Part shown: piece after piece, positions 55,301 to 63,293 of the stretch
Layout of the letters: every line of letters starts with the position of its first letter
How positions within the stretch are numbered: position 1 is the stretch's first letter
NCBI GenBank assembly: GCA_900489925.1
Contig: UEHQ01000001.1
Location: 1 to 64,000 of the forward strand
Direction of reading: 5' to 3'
Source of the DNA: Hyphomicrobiales bacterium
GTDB taxonomy: Bacteria > Pseudomonadota > Alphaproteobacteria > Rhizobiales > Rhizobiaceae
DNA: 64,000 bases
Notes under the pieces: model-generated
Databases searched by the model: none
Told to the model about the DNA's origin: nothing
The model's input: only the letters and a program-made list of their open reading frames with translations
Program-made: the position numbers and the translations under genes

Positions 55301-56085
55301 CTCGGCGGAACATGAGCCTTGTCGGCTCCCTTGGCGCTGTTTTCGATCGCGGCGGAAATCGTGCCTTGGTAGTTGGGCTTGCTGTCGACGAGCTTAAGTT
55401 CGCCGTCGAGATCGACCGTTACGGGATGCCGGTCGGGCTGTAGGCGGGTGCGCATTCGCAGCACGCCCTTCTCATCCGGCTGGTTGCTTGAGATCAGGAA
55501 GCTCCCATGCTCCCCGTCCAGCGCCGCATCGCCGTCGATACGCCAGGGCCCTGCCAGCGATTTTGCCGACATTTCCGCGTTCAGTCCCGTCACGTGGCGT
55601 GACCTGCCGGACTGATCGTCGATGAACTGGATGTCACCGCCGGTAACGTGAACCCTTTCGAGCACCACTGTTTTGGCCGGTATCTCCGGCTGGCTGCCGC
55701 GCGTCCAATCAAGCGTGCCATCCTTGAGAAGCCTGAGCTTCACCTTCGGATTGACCACGCGCATGTCGAAAATGAGTGCTTCGCCCGACAGGAAGGGTGC
55801 AAGCTCCGCATCCATCGAGAACTGCTCGATCTGCACGATCGGCGAGCCGTCCGTCTCCTGGCCAACGCGCACGTCATGCATCGTCACGGACGGGAACGGC
55901 AGCAATCGCGCATCGACCGAACCATGTACTACAACCTTCTTGCCGATGATCCGGCTGGCCTGATCCTCGAAATTCTTGCGGAAGCCGGTCCAGTCAATGA
56001 ACAGCGGCGCCAGCAGCGCCACGAACAGCGCCACGACCACCACACCACCCAGCACGACGAGGAACCGGCCCACCACGTCAGTCAT
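52321..56085 (-). CDS. AsmA-family envelope protein, very large, with C-terminal coiled coil
   Basis: A 1254-residue protein. One N-terminal transmembrane helix (FLVVLGGVVVVALFVALLAP) anchors it in the inner membrane. The long periplasmic part of repeated beta-rich segments (DVRVGQETDGSPIVQIEQ, AEMSAKSLAGPWRIDGDA and many similar) fits the AsmA / bridge-like lipid transfer family. Near the C-terminus a DUF3971/AsmA_2-like block (GSGELRLAETSVRGLNLG) is followed by a highly charged Ala/Glu/Lys coiled coil and a Pro-rich end. AsmA-type proteins move phospholipids between membranes or affect outer-membrane assembly. Large reading frames on the opposite strand are shadows of its codon bias. Confidence 0.9.
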   Translation of the reverse strand: MTDVVGRFLVVLGGVVVVALFVALLAPLFIDWTGFRKNFEDQASRIIGKKVVVHGSVDARLLPFPSVTMHDVRVGQETDGSPIVQIEQFSMDAELAPFLSGEALIFDMRVVNPKVKLRLLKDGTLDWTRGSQPEIPAKTVVLERVHVTGGDIQFIDDQSGRSRHVTGLNAEMSAKSLAGPWRIDGDAALDGEHGSFLISSNQPDEKGVLRMRTRLQPDRHPVTVDLDGELKLVDSKPNYQGTISAAIENSAKGADKAHVPPRLKGKFELTNESIRIPEYRLEIGAEDDPYVITGEATLDTGAKPQFLLIADGQQIDVNRIGNQGAGGKTTRDPALSARQRLNTLIQIVSQVPVPQVPGKASVRLPAIVAGDTTIRDVQLDLQPAGNGWTIDNAFGTLPGRTQVEAQGRLNLQGQPSFAGQVTVASKQPTGLAAWLAGSVDPAIRQLRQAGFSAKVNLTHAQQTFDDLEIAVGQSTLKGRLERRVVANQPSTLDVSLAGDALDLDALRALTGLFTGQDAGDNVLDHKIRAQLKADKFTAFGVEAGDVETSFTIADGALAIEKLAVKNLAGAELTATGRAEGSLLDYKGSGEITFKSADPGPFFAMLKQKLPQHPVMDRLVRNAAWYTNTALRGALTLGGDQGDGLSLTLAGVANGSRVNLDYRMSNILALTGKGTTSLEATLENNVTSILFGQAGLDPLPVDADANGRLTLKVQAEGTDPADAALTFATDRTSFTASGKVDVHPQTFMNGQLAVSLESADLDPYLVMNGIGVPQMGTGLPFKLTTTATIDGDKIALTDIAGHAADNQFGGSLTVDRQADSTTASGDLALSKVDATWLAEAIYGPVTDATNGQLSGGALGLPVFKDMDVNLKLSAKEFWPGWSGAISDFTSTVAYKGDELQLNEMKGGWDGGHIDGNLLFTNADGTGFFQTKLELTDADLAGVVWSRDGAPVANGKFGLSLSTEASGKSAKDIAASLNGSGELRLAETSVRGLNLGMLAPLLAATDPMQDQLNAGKVHPIVETLLNNGEAKLPPIAIPFNITDGMLRVQNVGVETEQAKLAANAQLDLPQRRINASLNVVLDPGSEAFAGAEPAVRLDFSGLLASPGRTVDVTDITGFLSLRAFERERRRVERLQSNVLEKQRLRRETALYKFNDMEREKAAVIEKQRRDEELRLRALAAEAERQRVEAEQRAQAEAAARAKADADAAAAKAKADAEAKAAADETARRTREQLSLPPVNTQNNSNIPGLPGVQMPQ

Positions 56086-56113
56086 TCTCCATTCGGGATA
56101 TCATCGCGGACAC

Positions 56114-56166
56114 TAGAGCATTAAACCGAAAGGTGTGAAGCGGCTTTCCGGCAACATCATGCTCTA
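56114..56166. repeat. Rhizobial intergenic palindromic repeat
   Basis: TAGAGCAT (56114-56121) and ATGCTCTA (56159-56166) bound a 53-bp element whose centre contains CCGAAAGGTGTGAAGCGGCT. The pattern (GAGCAT ... AAGTGTGAAGCGG ... ATGCTC) is a frequent intergenic repeat in Rhizobiales, stated from memory of the family. It lies between the AsmA gene and the D-lactate-dehydrogenase-like gene. Confidence 0.6.
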
Positions 56167-56277
56167 ATTCCTTGCTTTAACGGTACCTTCGGGACGCCGG
56201 CCCGAATCGATATCCGATCCCTCATCTCTAGTGGCACTCACCCAGCGGGTAAGCCAAGAGCAATAGAATGTTGATTT

Positions 56278-57705
56278 TCAGGCACGGTGGAAAATCTTGC
56301 CTGGATTGAAGATATTGTCCGGGTCAAGGGATTGCTTGATCTGCCGCATCAGGTCGACGGCACCGCCGAGTTCCTGTTCGAGGAAGGCCATCTTTCCCTG
56401 CCCGATGCCGTGCTCCCCGGTGCAGGTGCCGTCCATCGCCAGCGCTCGCTTGTTGAGCCTGCCCACGAATTCTTCGGCGACGGCGATCCCGGCATCCGTC
56501 TTGTCGTCGAACAGCAGCAGGACATGGAAGTTACCGTCTCCTGCATGACCGACGATCATCGCCAGCAATCCATGCTCCTCGATATCGGCCTGGGTTTCAT
56601 CGATGCAATCGGCAAGGCGGGAAATCGGCACGCAGACATCCGTTGAAAGCGCTGCCATCTCCGGCGCAAGGGCGCGCGATGCCCAGTATGCATCATGACG
56701 CGCCTTCCAGAGCTTGTTGCGCTCCTCGGCATTGACCGTCCACGCGAATTCACCGCCGCCGCACTCCGCGGCGATCTCGGCGAACTGCTCCGATTGCAGC
56801 GCAACGGTCTCGTCGGTGCCGTGAAATTCGAGGAACAGCGTCGGCTTCTCGTCGTAGCTGAGTTTCGAGTAGGCATTGCAAGCACGGATCTGCAGCGCAT
56901 CGAGAATTTCGATACGCGCAACGGGAATGCCCATCTGGATCGTCATGATGACCGCGTCGCAGGCGGCGCGAACCGTCGGGAACGCGCAAACGCCGCCACC
57001 GATCTTCTGCGGTATGCCCTGCAGACGCAACGTGACCGACGTCAGGATACCGAGCGTGCCCTCAGCGCCGACGAAAAGTCGCGTCAGGTCGTAACCGGCG
57101 GAGGACTTGCGGGCGCGCCGTGCCGTACGGATCTCCTCGCCGTTGGCCGTCACAACAGTCACGGCGAGCACGTTGTCCTTCATCGTGCCGTAGCGAACGG
57201 CATTCGTTCCCGACGCGCGCGTCGAGGTCATGCCGCCGATCGACGCGTTGGCGCCCGGATCGATCGGAAAGAACAAGCCGGTGTCCCGGAGGTAGGTGTT
57301 CAGCTGCTCGCGCGTCACGCCGGGTTCGACCGTGCAGTCGAGGTCTTCGGTATTGACCTCGAGGATACGATTCATCCTGTTGAAATCGATGGAAATGCCG
57401 CCGTTCGGCGCATTCACCTGCCCTTCGAGCGACGAACCGGTCCCGAAACCGATGACGGGCACTTTGTGCTCGGCGCAGATCTTTACCGCCGCCTTCACGT
57501 CATCGGCGCTTTCCGCAAAGAGCACGCCGTCAGGCAATTGCGGGGGTATGTAGGTCGTCGTGTGCGCATGCTGGGCGCGAAAGGCTTCGCCGGTCTGAAA
57601 GCGCTCGCCGAAGCTTTGCTTCAGAATGCCAAGAACGGCTGCGATCCCGGCCTCGTTTCGTGTTCCAGCCTTTGCGTCTTTGAGCGCCATCTCGTTGATC
57701 TCCAT
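56278..57705 (-). CDS. FAD-linked oxidase, D-lactate dehydrogenase (cytochrome) / GlcD type
   Basis: A 475-residue flavoprotein of the FAD_binding_4 / FAD-oxidase_C family. The PP-loop VPVIGFGTGSSLEGQVNAPNG and FPIDPGANASIGGM bind FAD; VGAEGTLGILT and, near the C-terminus, HAGDGNFHVLLLF and GTCTGEHGIGQGKM carry the conserved His residues of the active site. The chain ends in SLDPDNIFNPGKIF, typical of the family. It oxidises D-lactate or a related 2-hydroxy acid and reduces quinone or cytochrome c. It stands as a single core gene. The start is either MEINEMALK or the MALK five codons later. Confidence 0.9.
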   Translation of the reverse strand: MEINEMALKDAKAGTRNEAGIAAVLGILKQSFGERFQTGEAFRAQHAHTTTYIPPQLPDGVLFAESADDVKAAVKICAEHKVPVIGFGTGSSLEGQVNAPNGGISIDFNRMNRILEVNTEDLDCTVEPGVTREQLNTYLRDTGLFFPIDPGANASIGGMTSTRASGTNAVRYGTMKDNVLAVTVVTANGEEIRTARRARKSSAGYDLTRLFVGAEGTLGILTSVTLRLQGIPQKIGGGVCAFPTVRAACDAVIMTIQMGIPVARIEILDALQIRACNAYSKLSYDEKPTLFLEFHGTDETVALQSEQFAEIAAECGGGEFAWTVNAEERNKLWKARHDAYWASRALAPEMAALSTDVCVPISRLADCIDETQADIEEHGLLAMIVGHAGDGNFHVLLLFDDKTDAGIAVAEEFVGRLNKRALAMDGTCTGEHGIGQGKMAFLEQELGGAVDLMRQIKQSLDPDNIFNPGKIFHRA

Positions 57706-57796
57706 AACCTTCGCCGCCCGGAGGCAGGTTGGTATGAGACATGAGACGGCGCCTGTCTAGTGCAAGAATCGACGCAACAGCCCTGTCGCGCGCTCC

Positions 57797-58831
57797 TTAG
57801 ACGAGCGGCGGATTCAGCCGCGCGAAACCCTCCTGCCGACGGTATGGGAAATACGGATAGGGTGCGGTCGCAAGGCTGGCTCTATCGAGCTTTTCCACCT
57901 GCTCCCGCGACAGCGACCAGCCGACGGCACCAAGGTTTTGCCGTAGCTGCTCCTCGTTGCGCGCGCCAATGATGACGCTGGCCACCGTCGGGCGACCGAT
58001 GAGCCAGTTTAGCGCAATCTGCGGAACGGTCTTGCCGGTCTCGGCGGCAATATCGTCGAGCGCATCGACGATATCATAGAGCTTTTGTTCGTCCACCGGC
58101 GGCCCGTAGTCGGCAGTCTGGTGCAAGCGGCTCTCCGCAGGCAGTGGAGCGCCGCGCCGGATCTTGCCGGTCAGCCGCCCCCAGGCGAGCGGGCTCCATA
58201 CCAAGGCGCCCACGCCCTGGTCGGCAGCAAGCGGCATCAACTCCCACTCGTAGTCGCGGCCGGCGAGCGAGTAGTAGACTTGATGAGCGACATAGCGCGC
58301 ATAACCGTCGCGCTCGGAAACGGCAAGCGACTTCATCAATTGCCATCCGGAGAAGTTCGAGACGCCGATATAGCGGATCTTGCCCGCAGCAATCAGCCCG
58401 TCCAGCGTCGAAAGTACCTCTTCCATCGGCGTCGATGCATCAAAGGCATGAAGCTGCAACAGATCGATATAGTCGGTTCCGAGCCGCTTCAGGGCGTCCT
58501 CGGTCGAGCGGATCAGGCGGGCACGAGACGTACCCCAGTCCGCCGGACCATCGCCCATCGGCAGGGCCATCTTGGTCGAGATCAGCACCGCATCCCGCCG
58601 CCCCTTGATGGCGTGGCCGAGAACCTCCTCCGACGCGCCGGCGGAATAGACGTCGGCGGTGTCGAAGAGGTTTACGCCCGCTTCGATCGAGATATCCACC
58701 ATGCGCCGAGCTTCCGCCGCGTCCGTATTGCCCCAGGCGCCGAAAAGCGGACCCGACCCACCGAAGGTACCAGCACCGAAACTCAACACCGGCACCCGAA
58801 GACCGGATGCACCAAGATTTCTGTATTCCAT
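57797..58831 (-). CDS. Aldo/keto reductase
   Basis: A 344-residue (beta/alpha)8 aldo/keto reductase. The tetrad is present: Asp and Tyr in NLFDTADVYSAGASE, Lys in VLISTKMALP and His in DLLQLHAFDAST. IRYIGVSNFSGWQL and the C-terminal VIIGARNEEQLRQNLGAVGW bind the NADP. It reduces aldehydes or ketones with NADPH. It diverges from a LysR regulator gene 91 bp away, the usual arrangement for a LysR-controlled target. Confidence 0.94.
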   Translation of the reverse strand: MEYRNLGASGLRVPVLSFGAGTFGGSGPLFGAWGNTDAAEARRMVDISIEAGVNLFDTADVYSAGASEEVLGHAIKGRRDAVLISTKMALPMGDGPADWGTSRARLIRSTEDALKRLGTDYIDLLQLHAFDASTPMEEVLSTLDGLIAAGKIRYIGVSNFSGWQLMKSLAVSERDGYARYVAHQVYYSLAGRDYEWELMPLAADQGVGALVWSPLAWGRLTGKIRRGAPLPAESRLHQTADYGPPVDEQKLYDIVDALDDIAAETGKTVPQIALNWLIGRPTVASVIIGARNEEQLRQNLGAVGWSLSREQVEKLDRASLATAPYPYFPYRRQEGFARLNPPLV

Positions 58832-58922
58832 GGTCTGTCTCCTGTTGTTTCAAGATAGATAGACACTGCGCATACGATGACATAGATTGCCTGAGGAAAT
58901 GTATTCATGAATTGAATTCATC

Positions 58923-59825
58923 ATGAGCCGACAGGACGTCAATCGCTCCGGCGAAATGGAAATCTTCGTGCGCGCGGTCGAACTTGGCGGCTTCACCGCC
59001 GCCGCCCACGCCTGCCACATGACGCCATCGGCGGTCAGCAAGCTGGTGGCCCGTCTTGAAACGCGCCTCGGCACCCGCCTCGTCAACCGTTCCACGCGTA
59101 AACTGCAGCTCACACCCGAGGGCTGCGCCTTTTACGAGCGCAGCATATCAATCCTCGCCGATATAGCCGAGGCCGAACGATATGCCTCCGCCGGCGAACA
59201 GGCAGCCGGCCCAATCCGGATCAACACCAGCGCCTCGTTCGGCAATCATGTGCTTGCACCGCTCGTGCCAGCTTTCCTTGCGCTCCACCCGGCGGTCACC
59301 CTTGATATAACGCACACCGATAAGGTGATCGATCTGGTCGAGGACCGGGCCGACGTCGCCATTCGCGCCGGTCCGCTGAAGAGTTCAAGCCTGATTGCAC
59401 GCAAGCTCGGCGCAACCCGCAAAATCATCGTCGCTTCGCCGGCATATCTGCAAAAGTACGGCAGACCGGATACAGCAGCCGACCTGAAAGACCACCGCCG
59501 CATCGGCTTGTCCTATGCACGCAGCATTGCGGGATGGCCGGTCCTGCATGAGGGGCAAGTTGTCGAGTTGCCGGTCACGCCGGCGATACAGGTGGGAGAT
59601 GGCGAAGCGATGCGACATCTGGCGATATCAGGTGCCGGCCTGGCACGGCTCACGAGCTTTACCGTGCGCGCTGATGTGGAGGCAGGCCGATTGATCCCGG
59701 TCTTGGAGGATGCCAATCCCGGCGATATCGAGGAATTCTACGCCGTCTACATCGGTCAGGGCGGTCCATTGCCCGCCCGCGTCCGCGCTCTGCTTGATTT
59801 CCTGGCCGAACACGTCCGGCTCTGA
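58923..59825 (+). CDS. LysR-family transcriptional regulator
   Basis: A 300-residue regulator. The N-terminal winged helix-turn-helix is EMEIFVRAVELGGFTAAAHACHMTPSAVSKLVARLETRLG, followed by RTLVNRSTRKLQLT-like sequence and a substrate-binding domain (SSSLIARKLG, AVYIGQGGPLPARVRALLDF). It is divergently arranged with the aldo/keto reductase and probably controls it and itself. The small-molecule inducer is unknown. Confidence 0.93.
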   Translation: MSRQDVNRSGEMEIFVRAVELGGFTAAAHACHMTPSAVSKLVARLETRLGTRLVNRSTRKLQLTPEGCAFYERSISILADIAEAERYASAGEQAAGPIRINTSASFGNHVLAPLVPAFLALHPAVTLDITHTDKVIDLVEDRADVAIRAGPLKSSSLIARKLGATRKIIVASPAYLQKYGRPDTAADLKDHRRIGLSYARSIAGWPVLHEGQVVELPVTPAIQVGDGEAMRHLAISGAGLARLTSFTVRADVEAGRLIPVLEDANPGDIEEFYAVYIGQGGPLPARVRALLDFLAEHVRL

Positions 59826-59991
59826 GGATGTCGAAGGCGGATTTGGCAATTGACCTACCGCGCCCACGAAGCCTATATCGCTGGCAAGCCATCCGGCCTC
59901 TTTGGCCGATTTCCTTTCCCGGCTGGTGCTGCTCCCCTGCTCTCCGTCCCATCGACCGAGATCCCGGCATTGGCAAGACATGCACAGGACC

Positions 59992-61086
59992 ATGCCGTTG
60001 AAGGATACCAGCCGCGCACGCCCCAAAGCCAGCCTGCCGCGTTGGGCGTTGCTGCTGTCCCTCTCCGCCTTGCTCGTCTTCGGACTGGAACTGCTCGGCC
60101 TGCCCGCCTCGCTCCTCATCGGCCCCATGGTGGCGGCCATCGTTCTTGCACTCACCATCGGCCAGGGCTCATTGCGCGTCCCGCGCTGGCCATTGCTTTT
60201 CGGGCAGGCGCTTGTCGGGTTCCTGATGGCCAGGGCCATCACCGTGGATATCCTGCAGACGATGGCTGCCGATGCCCCGCTGTTTCTCGCGATGATCTTC
60301 TCGGTCATCGTCGCAGCCGCCCTGCTCGGCTGGGTTCTGACACGCTGGCAGGTTCTGCCCGGAACAACCGCCGTATGGGGCTCTTCCCCGGGTGCAGCGT
60401 CGGCGATGGTCATCATGTCCGAGGCCTACGGTGCGGACGCCCGGCTGGTTGCCTTCATGCAGTATCTGCGGGTGGTGTTCGTGGCCGTCGCCGCCTCCGT
60501 CGTCTCGCGCCTTTGGGTTGCCGCCGACGGTGGCGAACCGCCGCCGCTGATCCTGTTTCCGCCGATCGACTGGCCTGCCTTCGCGCTGACGGTTGCCCTG
60601 ACCGCTCTGTCTGCCTTTGCGGCGGTGCGCTTCCGTATCCAGGGTGGCACCATCATCGTACCGCTGATACTGGGTTCGGTTCTCCAAGGCTTCGGCCTGA
60701 TGAAGATTGAGTTGCCGATGTGGCTTCTTGCTCTCAGCTATGCGCTGATCGGCTGGAACATCGGCCTGCGCTTCACGCGCGGTATCATCATGCACGCAGC
60801 ACGCGCCCTTCCCCGCGTTGCGGGCTCGATCCTGCTACTGATGTCACTCTGCGGCTGCATGGCCTTTGCCCTGCATAAGTTTGCCGGCGTCGATCCCCTG
60901 ACCGCCTATCTCGCCACCAGTCCGGGCGGCGCGGATTCCGTTGCGATCATCGCCGCGTCAAGCGACGTCGATGTGCCGTTCGTGATGGCCATGCAGACCG
61001 GCAGATTTCTGGTGATCCTCTTCACCGGCCCGATGCTCGCGCGATTTATCGCGCGGCGGTCCGGTCTTGCCGAAAATCCCGCCTGA
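59992..61086 (+). CDS. AbrB family membrane protein (putative transporter, PF05145-type)
   Basis: About 364 residues with roughly ten hydrophobic segments in two similar halves; each half has the family's GPMVAAIVLALT or SPGAASAMVIMSEAYGAD / SPGGADSVAIIAASSDVD signature near a helix turn. The family was once annotated as ammonia-monooxygenase-like or AbrB regulator, but it is a membrane protein of unknown transport function. ATG 59992 (MPLKDTSRARPK) has AGGA just upstream; ATG 59980 and an open frame from 59902 are alternatives. Its 3' end overlaps the convergent AraC gene by 41 bp. Confidence 0.85.
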   Translation: MPLKDTSRARPKASLPRWALLLSLSALLVFGLELLGLPASLLIGPMVAAIVLALTIGQGSLRVPRWPLLFGQALVGFLMARAITVDILQTMAADAPLFLAMIFSVIVAAALLGWVLTRWQVLPGTTAVWGSSPGAASAMVIMSEAYGADARLVAFMQYLRVVFVAVAASVVSRLWVAADGGEPPPLILFPPIDWPAFALTVALTALSAFAAVRFRIQGGTIIVPLILGSVLQGFGLMKIELPMWLLALSYALIGWNIGLRFTRGIIMHAARALPRVAGSILLLMSLCGCMAFALHKFAGVDPLTAYLATSPGGADSVAIIAASSDVDVPFVMAMQTGRFLVILFTGPMLARFIARRSGLAENPA

Positions 61087-61945
61087 GCGTGGCCCATTGG
61101 CCCGGCGTCATGCCGTACGCCTTCTTGAAATGACGATGAAGGTGGCTCTGATCGGCAAATCCAGTCGCCGCTGCGACGTCGGATAATCCATCTCCTGCTC
61201 CGATCATCGCGCGTGCCTGCTGCAACCGTCTCATCAGGAGATAGCGGTGCGGGCTCGTGGCGAAAGCCGCCCTGAAGTGCCGCGCCAGCGCGAAGCGATC
61301 GAGCCCTGTCACCGCCTCCAGCTCGCCGGACCGAACCGTCTCCGTCGCGTGCGCCTCGAGGTAGTCGCGCGCCAGCCTGGCGCGCCGCCAAGCGACACTG
61401 CCAAGCGGACGCTGCGGCGTCCTTGCATGCCGTGCCAGCCCGTCGGCCACACGAGACACGAAATCGTCAACGAAGAGCTCATCCAGTTCACGGTCCAGTT
61501 CACCGAGCGCCGCCAGCAGGGTTCCGGCCAACAGCGGATCGCCGATGACGGGCTCATCCACGAACGGCAGGCCGACCCGCGCGGCTTCCAGGCATTCGAC
61601 CAGCATCACCGGCTCCAGATAGAGCATACGATATTGCAGGCCGTCATCGGTCCCGGCTCCCCCGTCATGCTCTTCGTCCGGATGCAGCACGATCACCTGC
61701 CCAGGCATGCTGAACCGCCGCTCGCCGCGATAAGAGAAGGTCTGCACGCCCTTGGTGGTTACCCCAAGCGCATAGGTATCGTGTCGATGCGGCTCGAAGG
61801 CGTTGCCGGCAAATTGCGCACCGATGCGCTCGATACCGGGAAACGCAGGCGCGATCGTAATCCCGTCCGCGCTCTGCTCCGTGCACAAACGTTCAAGACC
61901 TTCATAGGCGTGACGATTTACATCCTGGCTCAACGCGACGTCCAA
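61046..61945 (-). CDS. AraC-family transcriptional regulator
   Basis: A 299-residue regulator. The N-terminal cupin-like sensor (FAGNAFEPHRHDTYALGVTT, VLHPDEEHDGGAG) is followed by a C-terminal double helix-turn-helix (LEAVTGLDRFALARHFRAAF and LSDVAAATGFADQSHLHRHFKK). It diverges from the DUF2000 gene with only 21 bp between the reading frames, so the promoters overlap the coding ends. It probably controls the DUF2000 gene. Its 3' end overlaps the AbrB-family gene by 41 bp. Confidence 0.92.
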   Translation of the reverse strand: MDVALSQDVNRHAYEGLERLCTEQSADGITIAPAFPGIERIGAQFAGNAFEPHRHDTYALGVTTKGVQTFSYRGERRFSMPGQVIVLHPDEEHDGGAGTDDGLQYRMLYLEPVMLVECLEAARVGLPFVDEPVIGDPLLAGTLLAALGELDRELDELFVDDFVSRVADGLARHARTPQRPLGSVAWRRARLARDYLEAHATETVRSGELEAVTGLDRFALARHFRAAFATSPHRYLLMRRLQQARAMIGAGDGLSDVAAATGFADQSHLHRHFKKAYGMTPGQWATLRRDFRQDRTAAR

Positions 61946-61966
61946 ACCCGCATGAAAGAGACTGAA

Positions 61967-62374
61967 ATGTTTGATACCAAAATTGCGATCGTGCTGCGAA
62001 ACAATCTTGCATCCTGGCAGAAGCTGAACGTGACGGCTTTCCTGATGAGCGGCATCGCCGGCCAGAATCCGGAGATTATCGGCGAAGCCTACAAGGATCG
62101 CGCCGGCAATCTCTACAATCCGCTATCCATCCAGCCGATCATCGTCTTGTCGGCGGAGAACGAGACGATGTCGACGATCCACCGGCGCTCGCTGGAGCGC
62201 GGCGTGACGTCATCGCTGTTCATCGAGGAAATGTTCTCGACCGGCCACGACGCAGCCAATCGCGCTGTCTTTGCCGAGTATGCTCCCGATGATGCCAAGG
62301 TTGTCGGCATCGCCATCAGGGCGGACAAGAAGACGGTCGACAAGATCACCAAGGGCGCGACCATGCACCAATAA
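61967..62374 (+). CDS. DUF2000 family protein
   Basis: A 135-residue protein (MFDTKIAIVLRNNLASWQKL, then NPLSIQPIIVLSAENETMST) of the DUF2000 family, a small alpha/beta fold of peptidyl-tRNA-hydrolase-like topology with unknown function. It is commonly paired with a divergent AraC gene as here. ATG 61967 has AAGAGA upstream; ATG 61952 is an alternative. The long open frame further left is only a shadow of the AraC gene. Confidence 0.88.
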   Translation: MFDTKIAIVLRNNLASWQKLNVTAFLMSGIAGQNPEIIGEAYKDRAGNLYNPLSIQPIIVLSAENETMSTIHRRSLERGVTSSLFIEEMFSTGHDAANRAVFAEYAPDDAKVVGIAIRADKKTVDKITKGATMHQ

Positions 62375-62377
62375 CGA

Positions 62378-62405
62378 CAAACGGCCGGGATAACCCGGCC
62401 GTTTG
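62378..62405. terminator. Bidirectional intrinsic terminator between DUF2000 and the OmpA-like gene
   Basis: CAAACGGCCGGG (62378-62389) pairs perfectly with CCCGGCCGTTTG (62394-62405) around ATAA. It serves the two convergent genes. Confidence 0.88.
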
Positions 62406-62424
62406 CAATTCAAGGCAACCCCGA

Positions 62425-63090
62425 TTAGCTCTGGGTAACCGGCGCGATCTGGATTTCGACGCGGCGGTTCTGGGCGCGGCCGGCTTCCGTGGCGTTGGAA
62501 GCGATCGGCTGCGACGGACCGAAGCCGACAGCGGACACACGGCGCGGATCGACGCCCTGCGTACCGAGATAGTCCGCAACCGAGGCGGCACGGCGCTGCG
62601 ACAGATCCTGGTTATGCTGCAGGCTGCCGGTCGAGTCGGTATGGCCGTTGACGTCGATCAGCGTGCGGTTGAACTTGCGCAACACGATCGCGACCGAGTT
62701 CAGCGTCGGATAGAAGCCGGACTTCACCGCATCCTGATCGACATCGAATGTGATGTTCGACGGCATGTTCAGGATGATGTTGTCGCCATTGCGGGTCACG
62801 GAAATGCCGGTGCCCTGCAGCTGCGCACGGAGTTCGGATTCCTGCTGATCCATGTAGTTGCCGATCGCGCCACCTGCCAGTGCGCCGACACCAGCGCCAA
62901 TCAGCGCAGCGTTGCGGCGTCCGTGTGCGGAACCACCGACAGCAAGGCCAGCCAGCGCGCCGACGCCCGCGCCGAGCATGGCGCCGCCAGCCGTGTTCGA
63001 CATCTTCTGTTCACCCGTATAGGGGTCGGTGGTGGTGCACGCGCTGAGATAGGTTGCGGCAACGGCCAGAAGTATGAATTTCTTGATCAT
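62425..63090 (-). CDS. OmpA-family lipoprotein with glycine-zipper domain
   Basis: A 221-residue outer-membrane lipoprotein. The signal peptide ends in the lipobox LSAC (Cys18). A glycine-zipper region follows (GGAMLGAGVGALAGLAVGG and ALIGAGVGALAGGAIGNYMD), and then an OmpA-like peptidoglycan-binding domain with VNGHTDSTGSLQHNQDLSQR and SAVGFGPSQPIASN. It would tie the outer membrane to peptidoglycan. It ends at the bidirectional terminator and belongs to the core chromosome. Confidence 0.93.
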   Translation of the reverse strand: MIKKFILLAVAATYLSACTTTDPYTGEQKMSNTAGGAMLGAGVGALAGLAVGGSAHGRRNAALIGAGVGALAGGAIGNYMDQQESELRAQLQGTGISVTRNGDNIILNMPSNITFDVDQDAVKSGFYPTLNSVAIVLRKFNRTLIDVNGHTDSTGSLQHNQDLSQRRAASVADYLGTQGVDPRRVSAVGFGPSQPIASNATEAGRAQNRRVEIQIAPVTQS

Positions 63091-63240
63091 GGACAGGCGT
63101 ATCTCCGGTTCGAAATGGTGATGCGAGCAGTATTAAGGAATGCGGCAACAAGATGAAGCGGACGAGTTCGATACCGAAAAATCGCGGAATTGCACAGCCC
63201 TAGCGGGGTTTTAACAGCAGTGTCTCATTTAAGTCGTGCA

Positions 63241-63274
63241 AAAAGCGCCGCCCGCAGACAGAGCGGGCGGCGCG
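63241..63274 (-). terminator. Intrinsic terminator of the flagellin gene
   Basis: On the minus strand a perfect 11-bp stem (GCGCCGCCCGC / GCGGGCGGCGC, 63246-63256 with 63264-63274) is followed by TTTTT (63241-63245). It lies 20 bp after the flagellin stop codon. Confidence 0.9.
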
Positions 63275-63293
63275 TAGGGATCAGAGGCAACCG

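Noticed and set aside
54511..55443. Long plus-strand reading frame opposite the AsmA gene
   Set aside because: It lies fully within the AsmA coding sequence, lacks recognisable protein motifs and reads like a high-GC antisense shadow.
56695..57744. Long plus-strand reading frame opposite the D-lactate-dehydrogenase-like gene
   Set aside because: Shadow of codon bias; the minus-strand protein has intact FAD motifs.
61247..61951. N-terminal extension of the DUF2000 frame
   Set aside because: It overlaps the AraC gene on the other strand; the DUF2000 family starts at MFDTKIAIVL.
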